Of a stretch of 64,000 nucleotides of DNA, positions 38,701 through 46,383 are shown piece by piece. Source of the DNA: an uncultured Muribaculaceae bacterium. GTDB taxonomy: Bacteria > Bacteroidota > Bacteroidia > Bacteroidales > Muribaculaceae. Location: assembly GCA_910587425.1 (NCBI GenBank), contig CAJUKU010000012.1, positions 1 to 64,000 of the forward strand. Direction: 5' to 3'. The notes below the pieces were generated by a model. That model worked only from the letters and a program-made list of their open reading frames with translations, was not told where the DNA came from and made no database searches. Made by a program: the position numbers and the translations under genes. Numbering within the stretch: position 1 is the first letter of the stretch; every line of letters starts with the position of its first letter.

Positions 38701-41700
38701 ACCTCAACTTCGGCGAGATCAGCGAGGACATTCTCAAGGATGGCATGAAATCCTACGAGAACGGCATCCCGATGGACGGCAACGACTCATACCTCCGCAA
38801 CACCGTCTGGGGGCGCGTCAGCACGCAGAACTCACTCACCTATGCGTTCGACAACGACAAGACCGCACGCCCGCTCCAGGATGTCGGACTCGACGGACTC
38901 CCCAACAACGATGAGTTCTCATTCTCCACCTACTCCGACTATCTCGACCGCCTCCGCACACGCCTCCCGGCATCCACCGTCGACCGGATGCTCTCCGATC
39001 CGTTCTCCCCATTCAACGACCCTGCCGGCGACAATTACCATTTCTACCGGGGCTACGACTACGACGAGGAGCGGCTATCGATACTCGAGCGTTACAAACG
39101 CTACAACGGTGTGGAGGGCAACTCCCTCTCCCCCGACGATGCGCCGGAACCGCTCTACCAGTCGTCGCGCAACGTGCCCGATGTCGAGGACATAAACCAG
39201 GACAACACGCTCAACGAGTACGAGCGTTATTTCCAGTACAAGGTCTCTATCCGCCCCGCCGACCTTGAGGTAGGACGCAATTACATCACCGACAAGCAGG
39301 TGTCGCTCGTCAGCACACGCGACGGACAGGATGCCGAGGTCGAATGGTATCAGTTCAAGATCCCCCTCGCCGACTATGAGCGCATTGTCGGCTCTATCAG
39401 CGATTTCTCCACAATCCGCTTCATGCGCATGTTCATGACCGGGTTCAAGCAGCCGACACACCTCCGCTTCGCCACCCTCGAGCTGGTGCGCGGAGAGTGG
39501 CGCACCTACGACTACAACCTCAACTCGCGCGGCGACACCCCCGCCGAGGGACAGCTCGACGTCTCGGTTGTCAACATCGAGGAGAACTCCGGACGCACGC
39601 CGGTCAACTATCTCCTCCCACCCGGCGTGAGTCGCATTTCCGACCCCTCGCAGCAGCAGATCGTGCAGCTCAACGAGCAGTCGATGTCGCTCAAGGTCAC
39701 CGGACTCGCGGCTGGCGATGCGCGCGCCGTCTACCGCAACACGCTCCACGATCTACGCAACTACCGCCGCCTGCAGATGTGGGTGCACGCCGAGCAGCTG
39801 ATCGACGACCCCACCGCGCTCCGCAACGGCGAGACCTCGCTATTCATCCGCCTCGGCACCGACTTCAAAAATAATTTCTACGAGTACGAGATTCCGCTGA
39901 CACTCACGCCTCACGGACGCTACGCCGACACCGGAGCCGACCGCGAGGTGGTCTGGCCTGTGCAGAACCGCCTCGACATACCGCTCCAGGTGCTCGTCGA
40001 CACCAAGAAAGAGCGCAATGTTGAGCGCAACCGCGAGGATTCCGGCGTCGGATACGCCACTCTCTACTCCCGGCGCGACCCCGACGCCGAGGCTAACACC
40101 GTGGCGGTCATGGGTAATCCCTCGCTGTCCGACGTCAGGGTGATGATGATCGGCGTACGCAACCGCGCAGCTACCACTAAAGATGTCACCGTATGGGTCA
40201 ACGAGCTAAAGGTCACCGACTTCGCTTCCGATGGCGGTTGGGCGGCGAAAGCCACCGCCAACCTCACCCTCTCCGACATAGGCACGCTCAATGTCGCCAC
40301 ACACATGGAGACCGCCGGATTCGGCGCCGTCGACCAGTCGCTCAACAACCGCCGCATGGACGATTACTCCCGCTTTGACTTCTCCATGCAGGTCGATGCC
40401 GGACGATTCCTGCCGAAGAAGGTGGCGCTACGGGCACCGGTCTTCTACTCCGTGAGCAAGGAGACAACCACGCCGAAATACAATCCGCTCGACAAGGATG
40501 TGCTGCTCAAGGACGCGCTCGACGATGCCCCCGACCGTGCCGCCCGCGACTCCATCCGCTCCTACGCCATTGAGCGCGCCACCGTCCGCTCGTTCAGCAT
40601 CTCCGGACTCAACTTCGGCATACGCTCCAAGAACCCCATGCCATGGGATCCCGCCAACTTCACTTTCAATTTCTCATTCAACAAGCAGGCGAAATCCGAC
40701 CCCACGACAGAATACGAGAACGCCAACGACTACCGCGGATCATTCCAGTACTCCTACTCGCCGCGCGTAGCTCCCCTCAAACCGTTCTCGCGGCTCTCCA
40801 AGTCGAAATTCGCAAAGGAATGGGAGTTCAACTGGCTCCCGCAGACCGTATCGTTCCTCACCACCATGTCGCGCTACTACTACGAGCAGCAGACACGCAG
40901 CGAGGTCGACGCCGGGGTGCAGCTCCCCGTGCAGGTCAGCAAGAACTTCCTCTGGGACCGTCAGCTCAACATCTCATGGTCGCTCACACGCTCGCTCGAC
41001 TTCAACTTCACCTCCAACACCTCGGCGCGCATCGAAGAGCCTGTCGGAGCCGTCAACCGCAAGCTGTTCCCCGACCGCTACCGCGAGTGGCGCGACACCG
41101 TCATGCAGTCCATACTCCACCTCGGCACACCATGGGCTTACAGCCAGAATTTCACCGCCTCCTACAAGGCTCCGTTCGCATCGTTCAAGCCGATCGACTT
41201 CCTCAGCGCCACACTGAGCTACAACTCCTCCTACCGCTGGGACAGAGGAGCGACGATCGACGGTCTGAACATCGGCAACACCATAGCCAACCAGGCGGCA
41301 TGGAACGTCGACGGGCGCATAGCATTCGAGTCGTTCTACAACAAGATACCCTACCTCAAGCGCGTCAACGACCGCTTCACCACCGCCACACGCCGACCTG
41401 AGAAACCGCAGCGCCGCAACAACAGGCGATTCAGCCGCATATATCCGCTCGCGCCCGACACCACGACACTCGTCACACACAACCTGCGCACACGCTCCGT
41501 ACGCGTCACCGCAGTCGATGCCGTCAGCGGGCGCCTCCGCCGCATCGACACGCGCGTGGTCGACGACAACACCGTGGAGATACTCACCCATGGCGACGAC
41601 AACCTGCGCATCACCGTGACAGAGCAGAAACAGAAAGAGCGCGTGAATTTCTGGACCGAGGCGGCGCAGTATGCCACACGCCTCGTCATGTCGCCACGCT

Positions 41701-43088
41701 CCGCATCCATACGCTACCGCTCCACACGCTCACTATCGCTGCCGCTATTCCTCCCCGATATCGGCAACGTGTTCGGACAGTCGCGCAGCTACGGACCGAT
41801 GGCTCCCGGACTCGACTTCGCGTTCGGATTAGTGGGCGACGACTACGTTGACCGTGCTCTCGACCGCGGCTGGCTCATCACCGACAACGGGCAGACCTCG
41901 CCCGCGCTATCATCACGCACCTCCGAGTTCACCGTCGAGCTCAATCTCGAGCCGATCAAGGGACTGAAGATTGTCCTGATGGCAAACCGCACCGACAACC
42001 GCACCCGCTCCGTGCAGTTCATGTACCCCAACACCCCGACGTCGCTCTCCGGCAGCTTCACCATGACCCACTGTGCCCTCGCCACGGCACTCCGCGGATC
42101 ATCCGCTGCCGACGGATATGCCTCCGATGCGTTCAACCGCTTCCTTGAGGCGATACCGCAGGTGCGCGACCGCCTTGAGCGCCAGTACCTCGCCTACAGC
42201 TACCCCACCGGAGGATTCATGGACGGAAATCCCCTCGCCGGAACCCCATTCAACCCCACTGTCGGCGCACTCCCGGCTACAGGCAGCGATGTGCTCATCC
42301 CCGCATTCCTCGCCGCATATACCGGAGGCAATCCGGCGTCGCAGTCGCTCAACCCGTTCCCCTCCCTCGCGTCACTCATCCCCAACTGGCGCATCACCTA
42401 CGACGGTCTCGTGCGCATACCATTCCTCGCGCGTTTCGCCAAGGCATTCACACTCAGCCACGCCTACCAGTGCACATACTCCGTCGGCTCATACTCATCA
42501 TACCTCAACTGGCAGTCGGTCAACGGCACGGAGCAGATGGGATTCACACTCGACGAGCTGTCGTCGCAGCCCATACCTTCGTCGGCTTACAACATCTCAT
42601 CCGTGGCGCTCACCGAGCGTTTCGCGCCACTCATCGGGGCTGCGGTTACTCTCCACAACGACCTCACCCTCAACGCCGAATGGCGCAACACACGCACCCT
42701 GACACTCAACACCTCCGCCGGACAGGTGGTCGAATCCACTACCAATGGCATCACCGCCGGACTCGGCTACAAGATCATCGGATTCAACACCGTGCTGAAA
42801 ATGCGCGGATCGCAGCAAGGCATCTCCAACGACCTCACCGTCAACGCCGACTTCTCATATCAGCTCAACCAGGCGCTGATACGCCGCATCGAGACCGCCT
42901 ACACACAGGCTACCTCCGGAACACGCACCGTAGGACTAAACCTCGCCGCAAACTATATACTGTCGCGGCGCCTCACCCTCGGACTCTTCTTCGAGCACCA
43001 CATCAACACCCCTATCGTGAGCACCAACGCCTACCCCGTCACCGACACCTCGTTCGGCGTCAACTTCAACCTCAACCTCGCCCGCTGA
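35715..43088 (+). CDS. sprA: Type IX secretion translocon protein SprA (Sov)
   Basis: 2457 residues, the largest protein in the window. A signal peptide (to AQ at about 26) is followed by the SprA N-terminal domain pattern (PRTYEELFAPPRPFDLTTPANVQTSVEFDPATGFYYVRTRVGD), repeated paired segments, and a C-terminal transmembrane barrel ending NFNLNLAR. SprA forms the 36-strand outer-membrane pore of the type IX secretion system. It would export proteins with C-terminal sorting domains, such as the subtilase at 5408. ruvA, a frequent neighbour in other Bacteroidetes, is absent here. Confidence 0.93.
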   Translation: MPPRRRLHHIILSLTLLIIATAARAQTAPADSLPPPDVSPTAPRTYEELFAPPRPFDLTTPANVQTSVEFDPATGFYYVRTRVGDNDVITPYILTPAQYVQWRNREMWRTRMRELNAATSRGEDRQPFNVLDMNFSLGPLEKIFGPGGVQLRTTGSVQITTGIKSTKTDNPALSLNSRRKTMFDFDQKIQATVEASVGDRMKFNMSYNTDATFDFDSKNLKLRYEGTEDDIVKSIEAGNVSMTTGSSLIRGSSALFGIKSTLQFGRLTATALVSQQNSETRSVSTKGGVQTTPFRIAADEYDQNRHYFLSQFFRDNYDRFASRLPLVSSGVNITRIEVWVTNKTGNYNQSRNLVAFMDLGEASHLASTHWTVNPALQNPANASNNLLSTIKTDYPGARNINSVTQALAPLGAFGIEGGRDYEKVESARLLPASEYTLNATLGYISLRSRLNADEVLAVAFEYTYGGQVYQVGEFSADITETDRSLYLKMLKSTTQDPRLPMWRLMMKNVYSLDAYQVEQQNFRLYIKYLSDTTGTEINYLPLPQLSNVPLLQVMGLDRIDSNQASNPDGFFDFIDGYTILPSSGKVIFPVAEPFGDNLEQRIGDPVAAAPFVYHELYDSTLTVARQIADKNKYVITGEYRASAGSQIRLDAMNVPRGSVIVTAGGTQLVENSDYTVDYAMGIVTITNQSIIDSGQSIQVTLENQSLFSTQRKTLLGLDLNYRFSPSLNVGATVLHYSEKALTEKVNIGNETVSNTMLGMNFAYNSDVPWINTLLNKIPTVDAQAPSRLSLVGEVARLIPASQPTGSDKGSSFIDDFESSQTGIDLRSPYSWFLASTPYENGSNALFPEAALTDNPDYGKNRALLNWYTIDRLFTQRNSSLCPGYIRSDLKQLSNPYVREVTSREIFPDRQLTYGESSTIQTLNLSFYPTERGPYNVDADDIDSEGNLLYPERRWGGIMRRLDNTNFEQNNVEYVQFWLMNPFLDPENPNYDGGDLYLNFGEISEDILKDGMKSYENGIPMDGNDSYLRNTVWGRVSTQNSLTYAFDNDKTARPLQDVGLDGLPNNDEFSFSTYSDYLDRLRTRLPASTVDRMLSDPFSPFNDPAGDNYHFYRGYDYDEERLSILERYKRYNGVEGNSLSPDDAPEPLYQSSRNVPDVEDINQDNTLNEYERYFQYKVSIRPADLEVGRNYITDKQVSLVSTRDGQDAEVEWYQFKIPLADYERIVGSISDFSTIRFMRMFMTGFKQPTHLRFATLELVRGEWRTYDYNLNSRGDTPAEGQLDVSVVNIEENSGRTPVNYLLPPGVSRISDPSQQQIVQLNEQSMSLKVTGLAAGDARAVYRNTLHDLRNYRRLQMWVHAEQLIDDPTALRNGETSLFIRLGTDFKNNFYEYEIPLTLTPHGRYADTGADREVVWPVQNRLDIPLQVLVDTKKERNVERNREDSGVGYATLYSRRDPDAEANTVAVMGNPSLSDVRVMMIGVRNRAATTKDVTVWVNELKVTDFASDGGWAAKATANLTLSDIGTLNVATHMETAGFGAVDQSLNNRRMDDYSRFDFSMQVDAGRFLPKKVALRAPVFYSVSKETTTPKYNPLDKDVLLKDALDDAPDRAARDSIRSYAIERATVRSFSISGLNFGIRSKNPMPWDPANFTFNFSFNKQAKSDPTTEYENANDYRGSFQYSYSPRVAPLKPFSRLSKSKFAKEWEFNWLPQTVSFLTTMSRYYYEQQTRSEVDAGVQLPVQVSKNFLWDRQLNISWSLTRSLDFNFTSNTSARIEEPVGAVNRKLFPDRYREWRDTVMQSILHLGTPWAYSQNFTASYKAPFASFKPIDFLSATLSYNSSYRWDRGATIDGLNIGNTIANQAAWNVDGRIAFESFYNKIPYLKRVNDRFTTATRRPEKPQRRNNRRFSRIYPLAPDTTTLVTHNLRTRSVRVTAVDAVSGRLRRIDTRVVDDNTVEILTHGDDNLRITVTEQKQKERVNFWTEAAQYATRLVMSPRSASIRYRSTRSLSLPLFLPDIGNVFGQSRSYGPMAPGLDFAFGLVGDDYVDRALDRGWLITDNGQTSPALSSRTSEFTVELNLEPIKGLKIVLMANRTDNRTRSVQFMYPNTPTSLSGSFTMTHCALATALRGSSAADGYASDAFNRFLEAIPQVRDRLERQYLAYSYPTGGFMDGNPLAGTPFNPTVGALPATGSDVLIPAFLAAYTGGNPASQSLNPFPSLASLIPNWRITYDGLVRIPFLARFAKAFTLSHAYQCTYSVGSYSSYLNWQSVNGTEQMGFTLDELSSQPIPSSAYNISSVALTERFAPLIGAAVTLHNDLTLNAEWRNTRTLTLNTSAGQVVESTTNGITAGLGYKIIGFNTVLKMRGSQQGISNDLTVNADFSYQLNQALIRRIETAYTQATSGTRTVGLNLAANYILSRRLTLGLFFEHHINTPIVSTNAYPVTDTSFGVNFNLNLAR

Positions 43089-43193
43089 TCCCCCCTCGCC
43101 ACCCGACATCCACCTGACATCCACCCGACATCCACCCGATTTCCGCCCGATTTCCGCCCCAATATATCTTTTTCCAAAAAAATCGCCTCAAAA

Positions 43194-43225
43194 TTTGGTT
43201 TATATCATAAACCGCATTAAATTTG
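43194..43225 (+). promoter_or_regulatory. Promoter overlapped by operator 1
   Basis: TTTG (43194-43197), 20 bases, TAAATTTG (43218-43225): a good Bacteroidetes promoter. The palindrome GGTTTATATCATAAACC (43197-43213) fills the spacer, so a bound repressor would block RNA polymerase. Confidence 0.75.
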
Positions 43226-43237
43226 CAACTGAAATCA

Positions 43238-43265
43238 GAACGGTAACGCGCGACCGTTCTTTTTT
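43238..43265 (+). promoter_or_regulatory. Leader hairpin with T-run (possible attenuator)
   Basis: GAACGGT/ACCGTTC stem with an 8-base loop and TTTTTT directly after. It lies just past the expected transcription start of the membrane protein/regulator operon and resembles an intrinsic terminator inside the leader. Confidence 0.55.
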
Positions 43266-43276
43266 AAGACAACAAC

Positions 43277-43293
43277 GGTTTATAATATAAACC
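43277..43293 (+). promoter_or_regulatory. Operator 2 for the HTH regulator
   Basis: GGTTTATAATATAAACC, a palindrome sharing GGTTTATA...ATAAACC with the one at 43197-43213. Centres are 80 bp apart. It lies 29 bases before the ATG of the membrane protein gene. Confidence 0.7.
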
Positions 43294-43321
43294 AATTTAC
43301 AAACTCTCAAACATTCCCAAT

Positions 43322-43945
43322 ATGGAAGACAGAAAACTCACGGAAAAAGAGAGCCTCGAAGTCATCACTTCGATGATTGCTCGCACAAAAGCCCGATACA
43401 TCGGCAATGGAAACATCATGCTCCTATGGGGCTACCTTGTTACAATCATAGCCATCCTTGTCTGGGTGCTTCTTGCCACCACACATCACAATGCCTGGAA
43501 CTGGCTTTGGTTTGCCATTCCTGCCATAGGGGTACCGGCATCGACAGTCATGGCTCGCAAAGAGCAACGGGTTAACGGTGTAACCACCTGCTTTGATAGA
43601 ATAACATCACGCATGTGGACTCTTTTCGGAGTATCCGAGATCGCGCTGACCTTTGTTTGTCTTGCTTTTGCCTTAATCGGTGGCGTCAACTGCTGGTCTG
43701 CGATGTTGGTGTATTCGCTGATTCTCGCACCGGGTACCGAGATCGCTCAAGGTCTTGTCATCAAGGAAAACAGCCTTGTCGGCGGTGGCATAGCCGGCTT
43801 GATCATTGGAATCATAACTCTCTGTTGTGTCGCCGGAGGAATACCTCTTGTCGCCGACTGGTACATGCCATTGTTCCTCTTGGCATGGGTCTGCATGATG
43901 ATTATTCCGGGGCATATCATCAACCGCAGAACTGAGAAACGATGA
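43322..43945 (+). CDS. Small integral membrane protein paired with HTH regulator
   Basis: 207 residues. A short charged N-terminus (EDRKLTEKESLEVITSMIARTKARY) is followed by six hydrophobic segments (IMLLWGYLVTIIAILVWVLL; WNWLWFAIPAIGVPAS; SEIALTFVCLAFALIGG; WSAMLVYSLILAPG; GGIAGLIIGIITLCCVAGGI; MPLFLLAWVCMMIIPGHII). No named family recognised with certainty. Such proteins occur with small winged-helix regulators in Bacteroidetes. It overlaps the regulator gene by 4 bases, so both are translated together, and it is likely controlled by operators at 43197 and 43277. Confidence 0.8.
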   Translation: MEDRKLTEKESLEVITSMIARTKARYIGNGNIMLLWGYLVTIIAILVWVLLATTHHNAWNWLWFAIPAIGVPASTVMARKEQRVNGVTTCFDRITSRMWTLFGVSEIALTFVCLAFALIGGVNCWSAMLVYSLILAPGTEIAQGLVIKENSLVGGGIAGLIIGIITLCCVAGGIPLVADWYMPLFLLAWVCMMIIPGHIINRRTEKR

Positions 43946-44223
43946 AAGAACTTGATCCGCTGTTGCACTCGCAGCTACGGCTTGCGGTAATGTCTATTCT
44001 GATGAATGTCGAGGAGGCGGATTTTGTCTTTCTCAAAGAAAAAACTGAGGCAACCGCAGGCAATCTCAGCGTACAGCTCGACAAACTTTCAACTGCCGGA
44101 TATATCTCCATCGAGAAAGGATTTGTCGGCAAGAAAACCCGCACGGTCTGTCAGGCTACCCCGCTGGGGCGGAAAGCATTTGAAGAATATGTTGAGGCCC
44201 TTAAGGAATATCTGAATTTATGA
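43942..44223 (+). CDS. Winged-helix (HTH_34-type) transcriptional regulator
   Basis: 93 residues, one winged-helix domain: LHSQLRLAVMSILMNVEEADFVFLKEKTEATAGNLSVQLDKLSTAGYISIEKGFVGKKTRTVCQATPLGRKAFEEYVEAL. This matches the small stand-alone MarR/ArsR-like family often called HTH_34. It is translationally coupled to the membrane protein gene. It probably binds the two GGTTTATAnnATAAACC-type palindromes upstream as a dimer. The membrane protein might modulate it; that is a guess. Confidence 0.88.
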   Translation: MKELDPLLHSQLRLAVMSILMNVEEADFVFLKEKTEATAGNLSVQLDKLSTAGYISIEKGFVGKKTRTVCQATPLGRKAFEEYVEALKEYLNL

Positions 44224-44278
44224 TCCTGTTCCGATGAGGACGAAACCCCACCGGAAGCAACATCCTCAAAAATTTTTC

Positions 44279-44334
44279 AAAAGAGCTGCATTCCATCATT
44301 TATTTGCTGGTGCAGCTCTTTTTTCCTACCTTTG
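44279..44334 (+). terminator. Terminator overlapping the trpB2 promoter
   Basis: AAAAGAGCTGCA (44279-44290) / TGCAGCTCTTTT (44311-44322) plus T-run ends the regulator operon. The loop and tail also hold TTTG (44303-44306), 20 bases, TACCTTTG (44327-44334): the likely trpB2 promoter, with a leader of about 90 bases. Confidence 0.75.
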
Positions 44335-44427
44335 TTGCAATCTTCACGGCAGAGACACATTTCAGTTTCAATTTATCACTTATCTGCCGCCGGAGATTAA
44401 TAAACATAATCCAAACAACCTGTTTTT

Positions 44428-45792
44428 ATGTCAGAATCTAAAAAGTTTTTGCTGCCGGAGAAAGACATCCCTACAGCATGGTTCAACATCATCCCGTCGA
44501 TGCCCGTCAAGCCACGACCGATGCTCAACCCCGCCACGAAGCAGCCTATCACAGCTGAAGATCTCTACCCCCTCTTCTCCGAGGAGGCTTCGCGCCAGGA
44601 AGTGAACTATACCGACAACTGGATCACCATCCCGGAGCCGGTCAGGGATCTCTACAAGATATGGCGTCCTACTCCCCTCGTGCGTGCCCGCGGACTTGAG
44701 AAAGCTCTCGGCACCTCATCCCACATCTACTACAAGAACGAAAGCGTAAGCCCTGTCGGCTCCCACAAGCTCAACTCCGCCATTCCACAGGCATACTACT
44801 GCAAGGAGCAGGGCGTCACTAACCTCACCACCGAGACCGGCGCCGGACAATGGGGAGCAGCACTCTCGCTCGCATCGCGCATGTTCGGGCTCGAACTCGC
44901 CGTATATATGGTAAAGGTGTCCTACAACCAGAAACCATACCGCCGCTCCATCATGCAGACCTACGGAGCCGAGGTCATCGCCTCGCCGAGCATGTCGACA
45001 AAAGCCGGACGAAAGATCATCACCGACACCCCCAACCATCAGGGATCGCTCGGCACCGCCATTTCCGAAGCCGTCGAGCTCGCCATGTCGACACCCAACT
45101 GCAAGTACGCCCTCGGATCTGTGCTCAACCATGTAGCGCTCCACCAGACAGTCATCGGACTCGAGGCTGAGAAACAGATGGAGATGGCGGGCGAATACCC
45201 CGACATCGTCATCGGATGCTTCGGCGGAGGCAGCAACTTCTCCGGAATCGCATTCCCCTTCATGCGCCACAACCTCAGCGGCGACCGCTCCACACGCTTC
45301 ATAGCAGCCGAACCCGCATCATGCCCCAAACTCACACGCGGCGTCCTGCAGTACGACTTCGGCGACGAGTCAGGCTACACACCCCTCATCCCCATGTACA
45401 CCCTCGGACACAACTTCCGCCCAGCCAACATACATGCCGGAGGACTCCGTTACCACGGTGCCGGTGCCGTCATCAGCCAGCTCAAGAGCGACGGACTGAT
45501 GGATGCCGTCGACATCCCCCAGCTCGAATCATTTGAGGCGGCGACACTCTTTGCCAAGAGCGAGGGACTAATCCCCGCGCCCGAATCATCCCACGCAATC
45601 GCCGCAGCCATTCGCGAGGCACGCCGTGCCGACGAGGAGGGACGCCCCCGCACCATACTATTCAACCTCTCAGGTCACGGACTCATCGACATGACCGCCT
45701 ACGACCGCTACCTTGCCGGCGACCTCGCCAACTACGAAGTCACCGACGAAGAAGTCGCCGCCAACACCTCCACCCTCGAGCCCCTCATCTGA
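44428..45792 (+). CDS. trpB: Tryptophan synthase beta chain, TrpB2 type
   Basis: 454 residues, longer than TrpB1 (about 400), with the TrpB2 N-terminal extension (LPEKDIPTAWFNIIPSMP). The PLP lysine lies in SPVGSHKLNSA, the catalytic Glu in TETGAGQWG, and the phosphate-binding GCFGGGSNFSG is present. The gene stands alone with its own promoter and terminator, with no trpA or other trp gene. That fits a salvage role joining indole and serine. Annotated in many genomes as TrpB-like PLP enzyme. Confidence 0.93.
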   Translation: MSESKKFLLPEKDIPTAWFNIIPSMPVKPRPMLNPATKQPITAEDLYPLFSEEASRQEVNYTDNWITIPEPVRDLYKIWRPTPLVRARGLEKALGTSSHIYYKNESVSPVGSHKLNSAIPQAYYCKEQGVTNLTTETGAGQWGAALSLASRMFGLELAVYMVKVSYNQKPYRRSIMQTYGAEVIASPSMSTKAGRKIITDTPNHQGSLGTAISEAVELAMSTPNCKYALGSVLNHVALHQTVIGLEAEKQMEMAGEYPDIVIGCFGGGSNFSGIAFPFMRHNLSGDRSTRFIAAEPASCPKLTRGVLQYDFGDESGYTPLIPMYTLGHNFRPANIHAGGLRYHGAGAVISQLKSDGLMDAVDIPQLESFEAATLFAKSEGLIPAPESSHAIAAAIREARRADEEGRPRTILFNLSGHGLIDMTAYDRYLAGDLANYEVTDEEVAANTSTLEPLI

Positions 45793-45812
45793 TCCCTCCC
45801 CTCTGATACCCT

Positions 45813-45847
45813 CGGCGGTGTGCCAAACGAGTTTTGGCACACCGCCG
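45813..45847 (+). terminator. Hairpin after trpB2, GCGGTGTG family, copy 3
   Basis: CGGCGGTGTGCCAAA / TTTGGCACACCGCCG stem with a 5-base loop. No T-run follows (TCGTATT), so termination may be weaker than at copies 1 and 2. Confidence 0.75.
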
Positions 45848-45882
45848 TCGTATTAGGATGGGATGGTGTCATCAGGCAGCTA

Positions 45883-45916
45883 TCTTATTCGCCTTATTTG
45901 CCTTATTTGCCTTATC
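45883..45916. repeat. TTATTTGCC-type short tandem array, copy 1
   Basis: About four imperfect 9-bp units (TTATTCGCC, TTATTTGCC, TTATTTGCC, TTATCAACC). Similar arrays occur at 48969, 56802, 59875 and 60579. Confidence 0.7.
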
Positions 45917-45938
45917 AACCCTCCCCCCCCACCAACAT

Positions 45939-45970
45939 TTTGCACAAATAAAAAAGATTAACTAATTTTG
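45939..45970 (+). promoter_or_regulatory. Consensus promoter ahead of unassigned transcript
   Basis: TTTG (45939-45942), exactly 20 bases, TAATTTTG (45963-45970): among the best promoter matches in the window. Transcription should start near 45976, over 400 bases before the next convincing gene (46384). Confidence 0.7.
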
Positions 45971-45975
45971 CCACT

Positions 45976-46324
45976 GCATGAACACAACCGCAGAGACCTC
46001 ACTTCGGGGCACAGCGGGAGGGAGCGTGCGAACCGGCGCTGTAGAGACAGACCGGTCACATACTGAAAACAAAAAGCGTTTACTCGACGCTCTTTCTTGG
46101 CTTGTTGAAACCTGGAAAACTTCAATCTCAGTCAAGGATGCAGCAAACGGTAGATGCCTATGTGGATATGTATATCTTCCGCCAGCGTGATGCGCGAGCA
46201 TCGCACCGGCAGCAGTTGCATATTTGCGTGGGGCCTCTGCGTTTGCTCGTTCTACTGAGATGGGCAATTCCAGGGCCTCAACAAGCGGAACGAGCAATAA
46301 GTACGGCTCTCACGCTTTTTTTGT
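45976..46324 (+). ncRNA. Possible non-coding RNA or long leader
   Basis: No ORF here is convincing; the longest plus frame from the ATG at 45978 (70 residues) matches nothing I know. The segment begins at a strong promoter and ends at a T-run (46317-46323) after CTCACGC, which could pair with GCGTG near 46023. ACAGCG/CGCTGT forms a local stem near 46010-46045. It could be a small RNA of about 350 bases, or the leader of the BspA-like gene. It does not look like tmRNA, RNase P RNA or SRP RNA. Confidence 0.35.
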
Positions 46325-46383
46325 ACCACCAAACCGCCAACGAGGAGAGTCCGACGGCTGCCTGTTACAACCATTAAAAAATC

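Noticed and set aside
44428..45792. Part of a tryptophan operon
   Set aside because: No trpA or other trp gene is adjacent; the N-terminal extension fits the stand-alone TrpB2 class.
45962..46297. 111-codon minus-strand ORF and 70/91-codon plus-strand ORFs
   Set aside because: They overlap each other, match no known family and have no promoter or coding signature of their own beyond the one assigned to the transcript.
45976..46383. tmRNA, RNase P RNA or SRP RNA
   Set aside because: No tag-coding frame or CCA end, no GAGGAAAGTCC, no GGAAGCAGC-type SRP loop.
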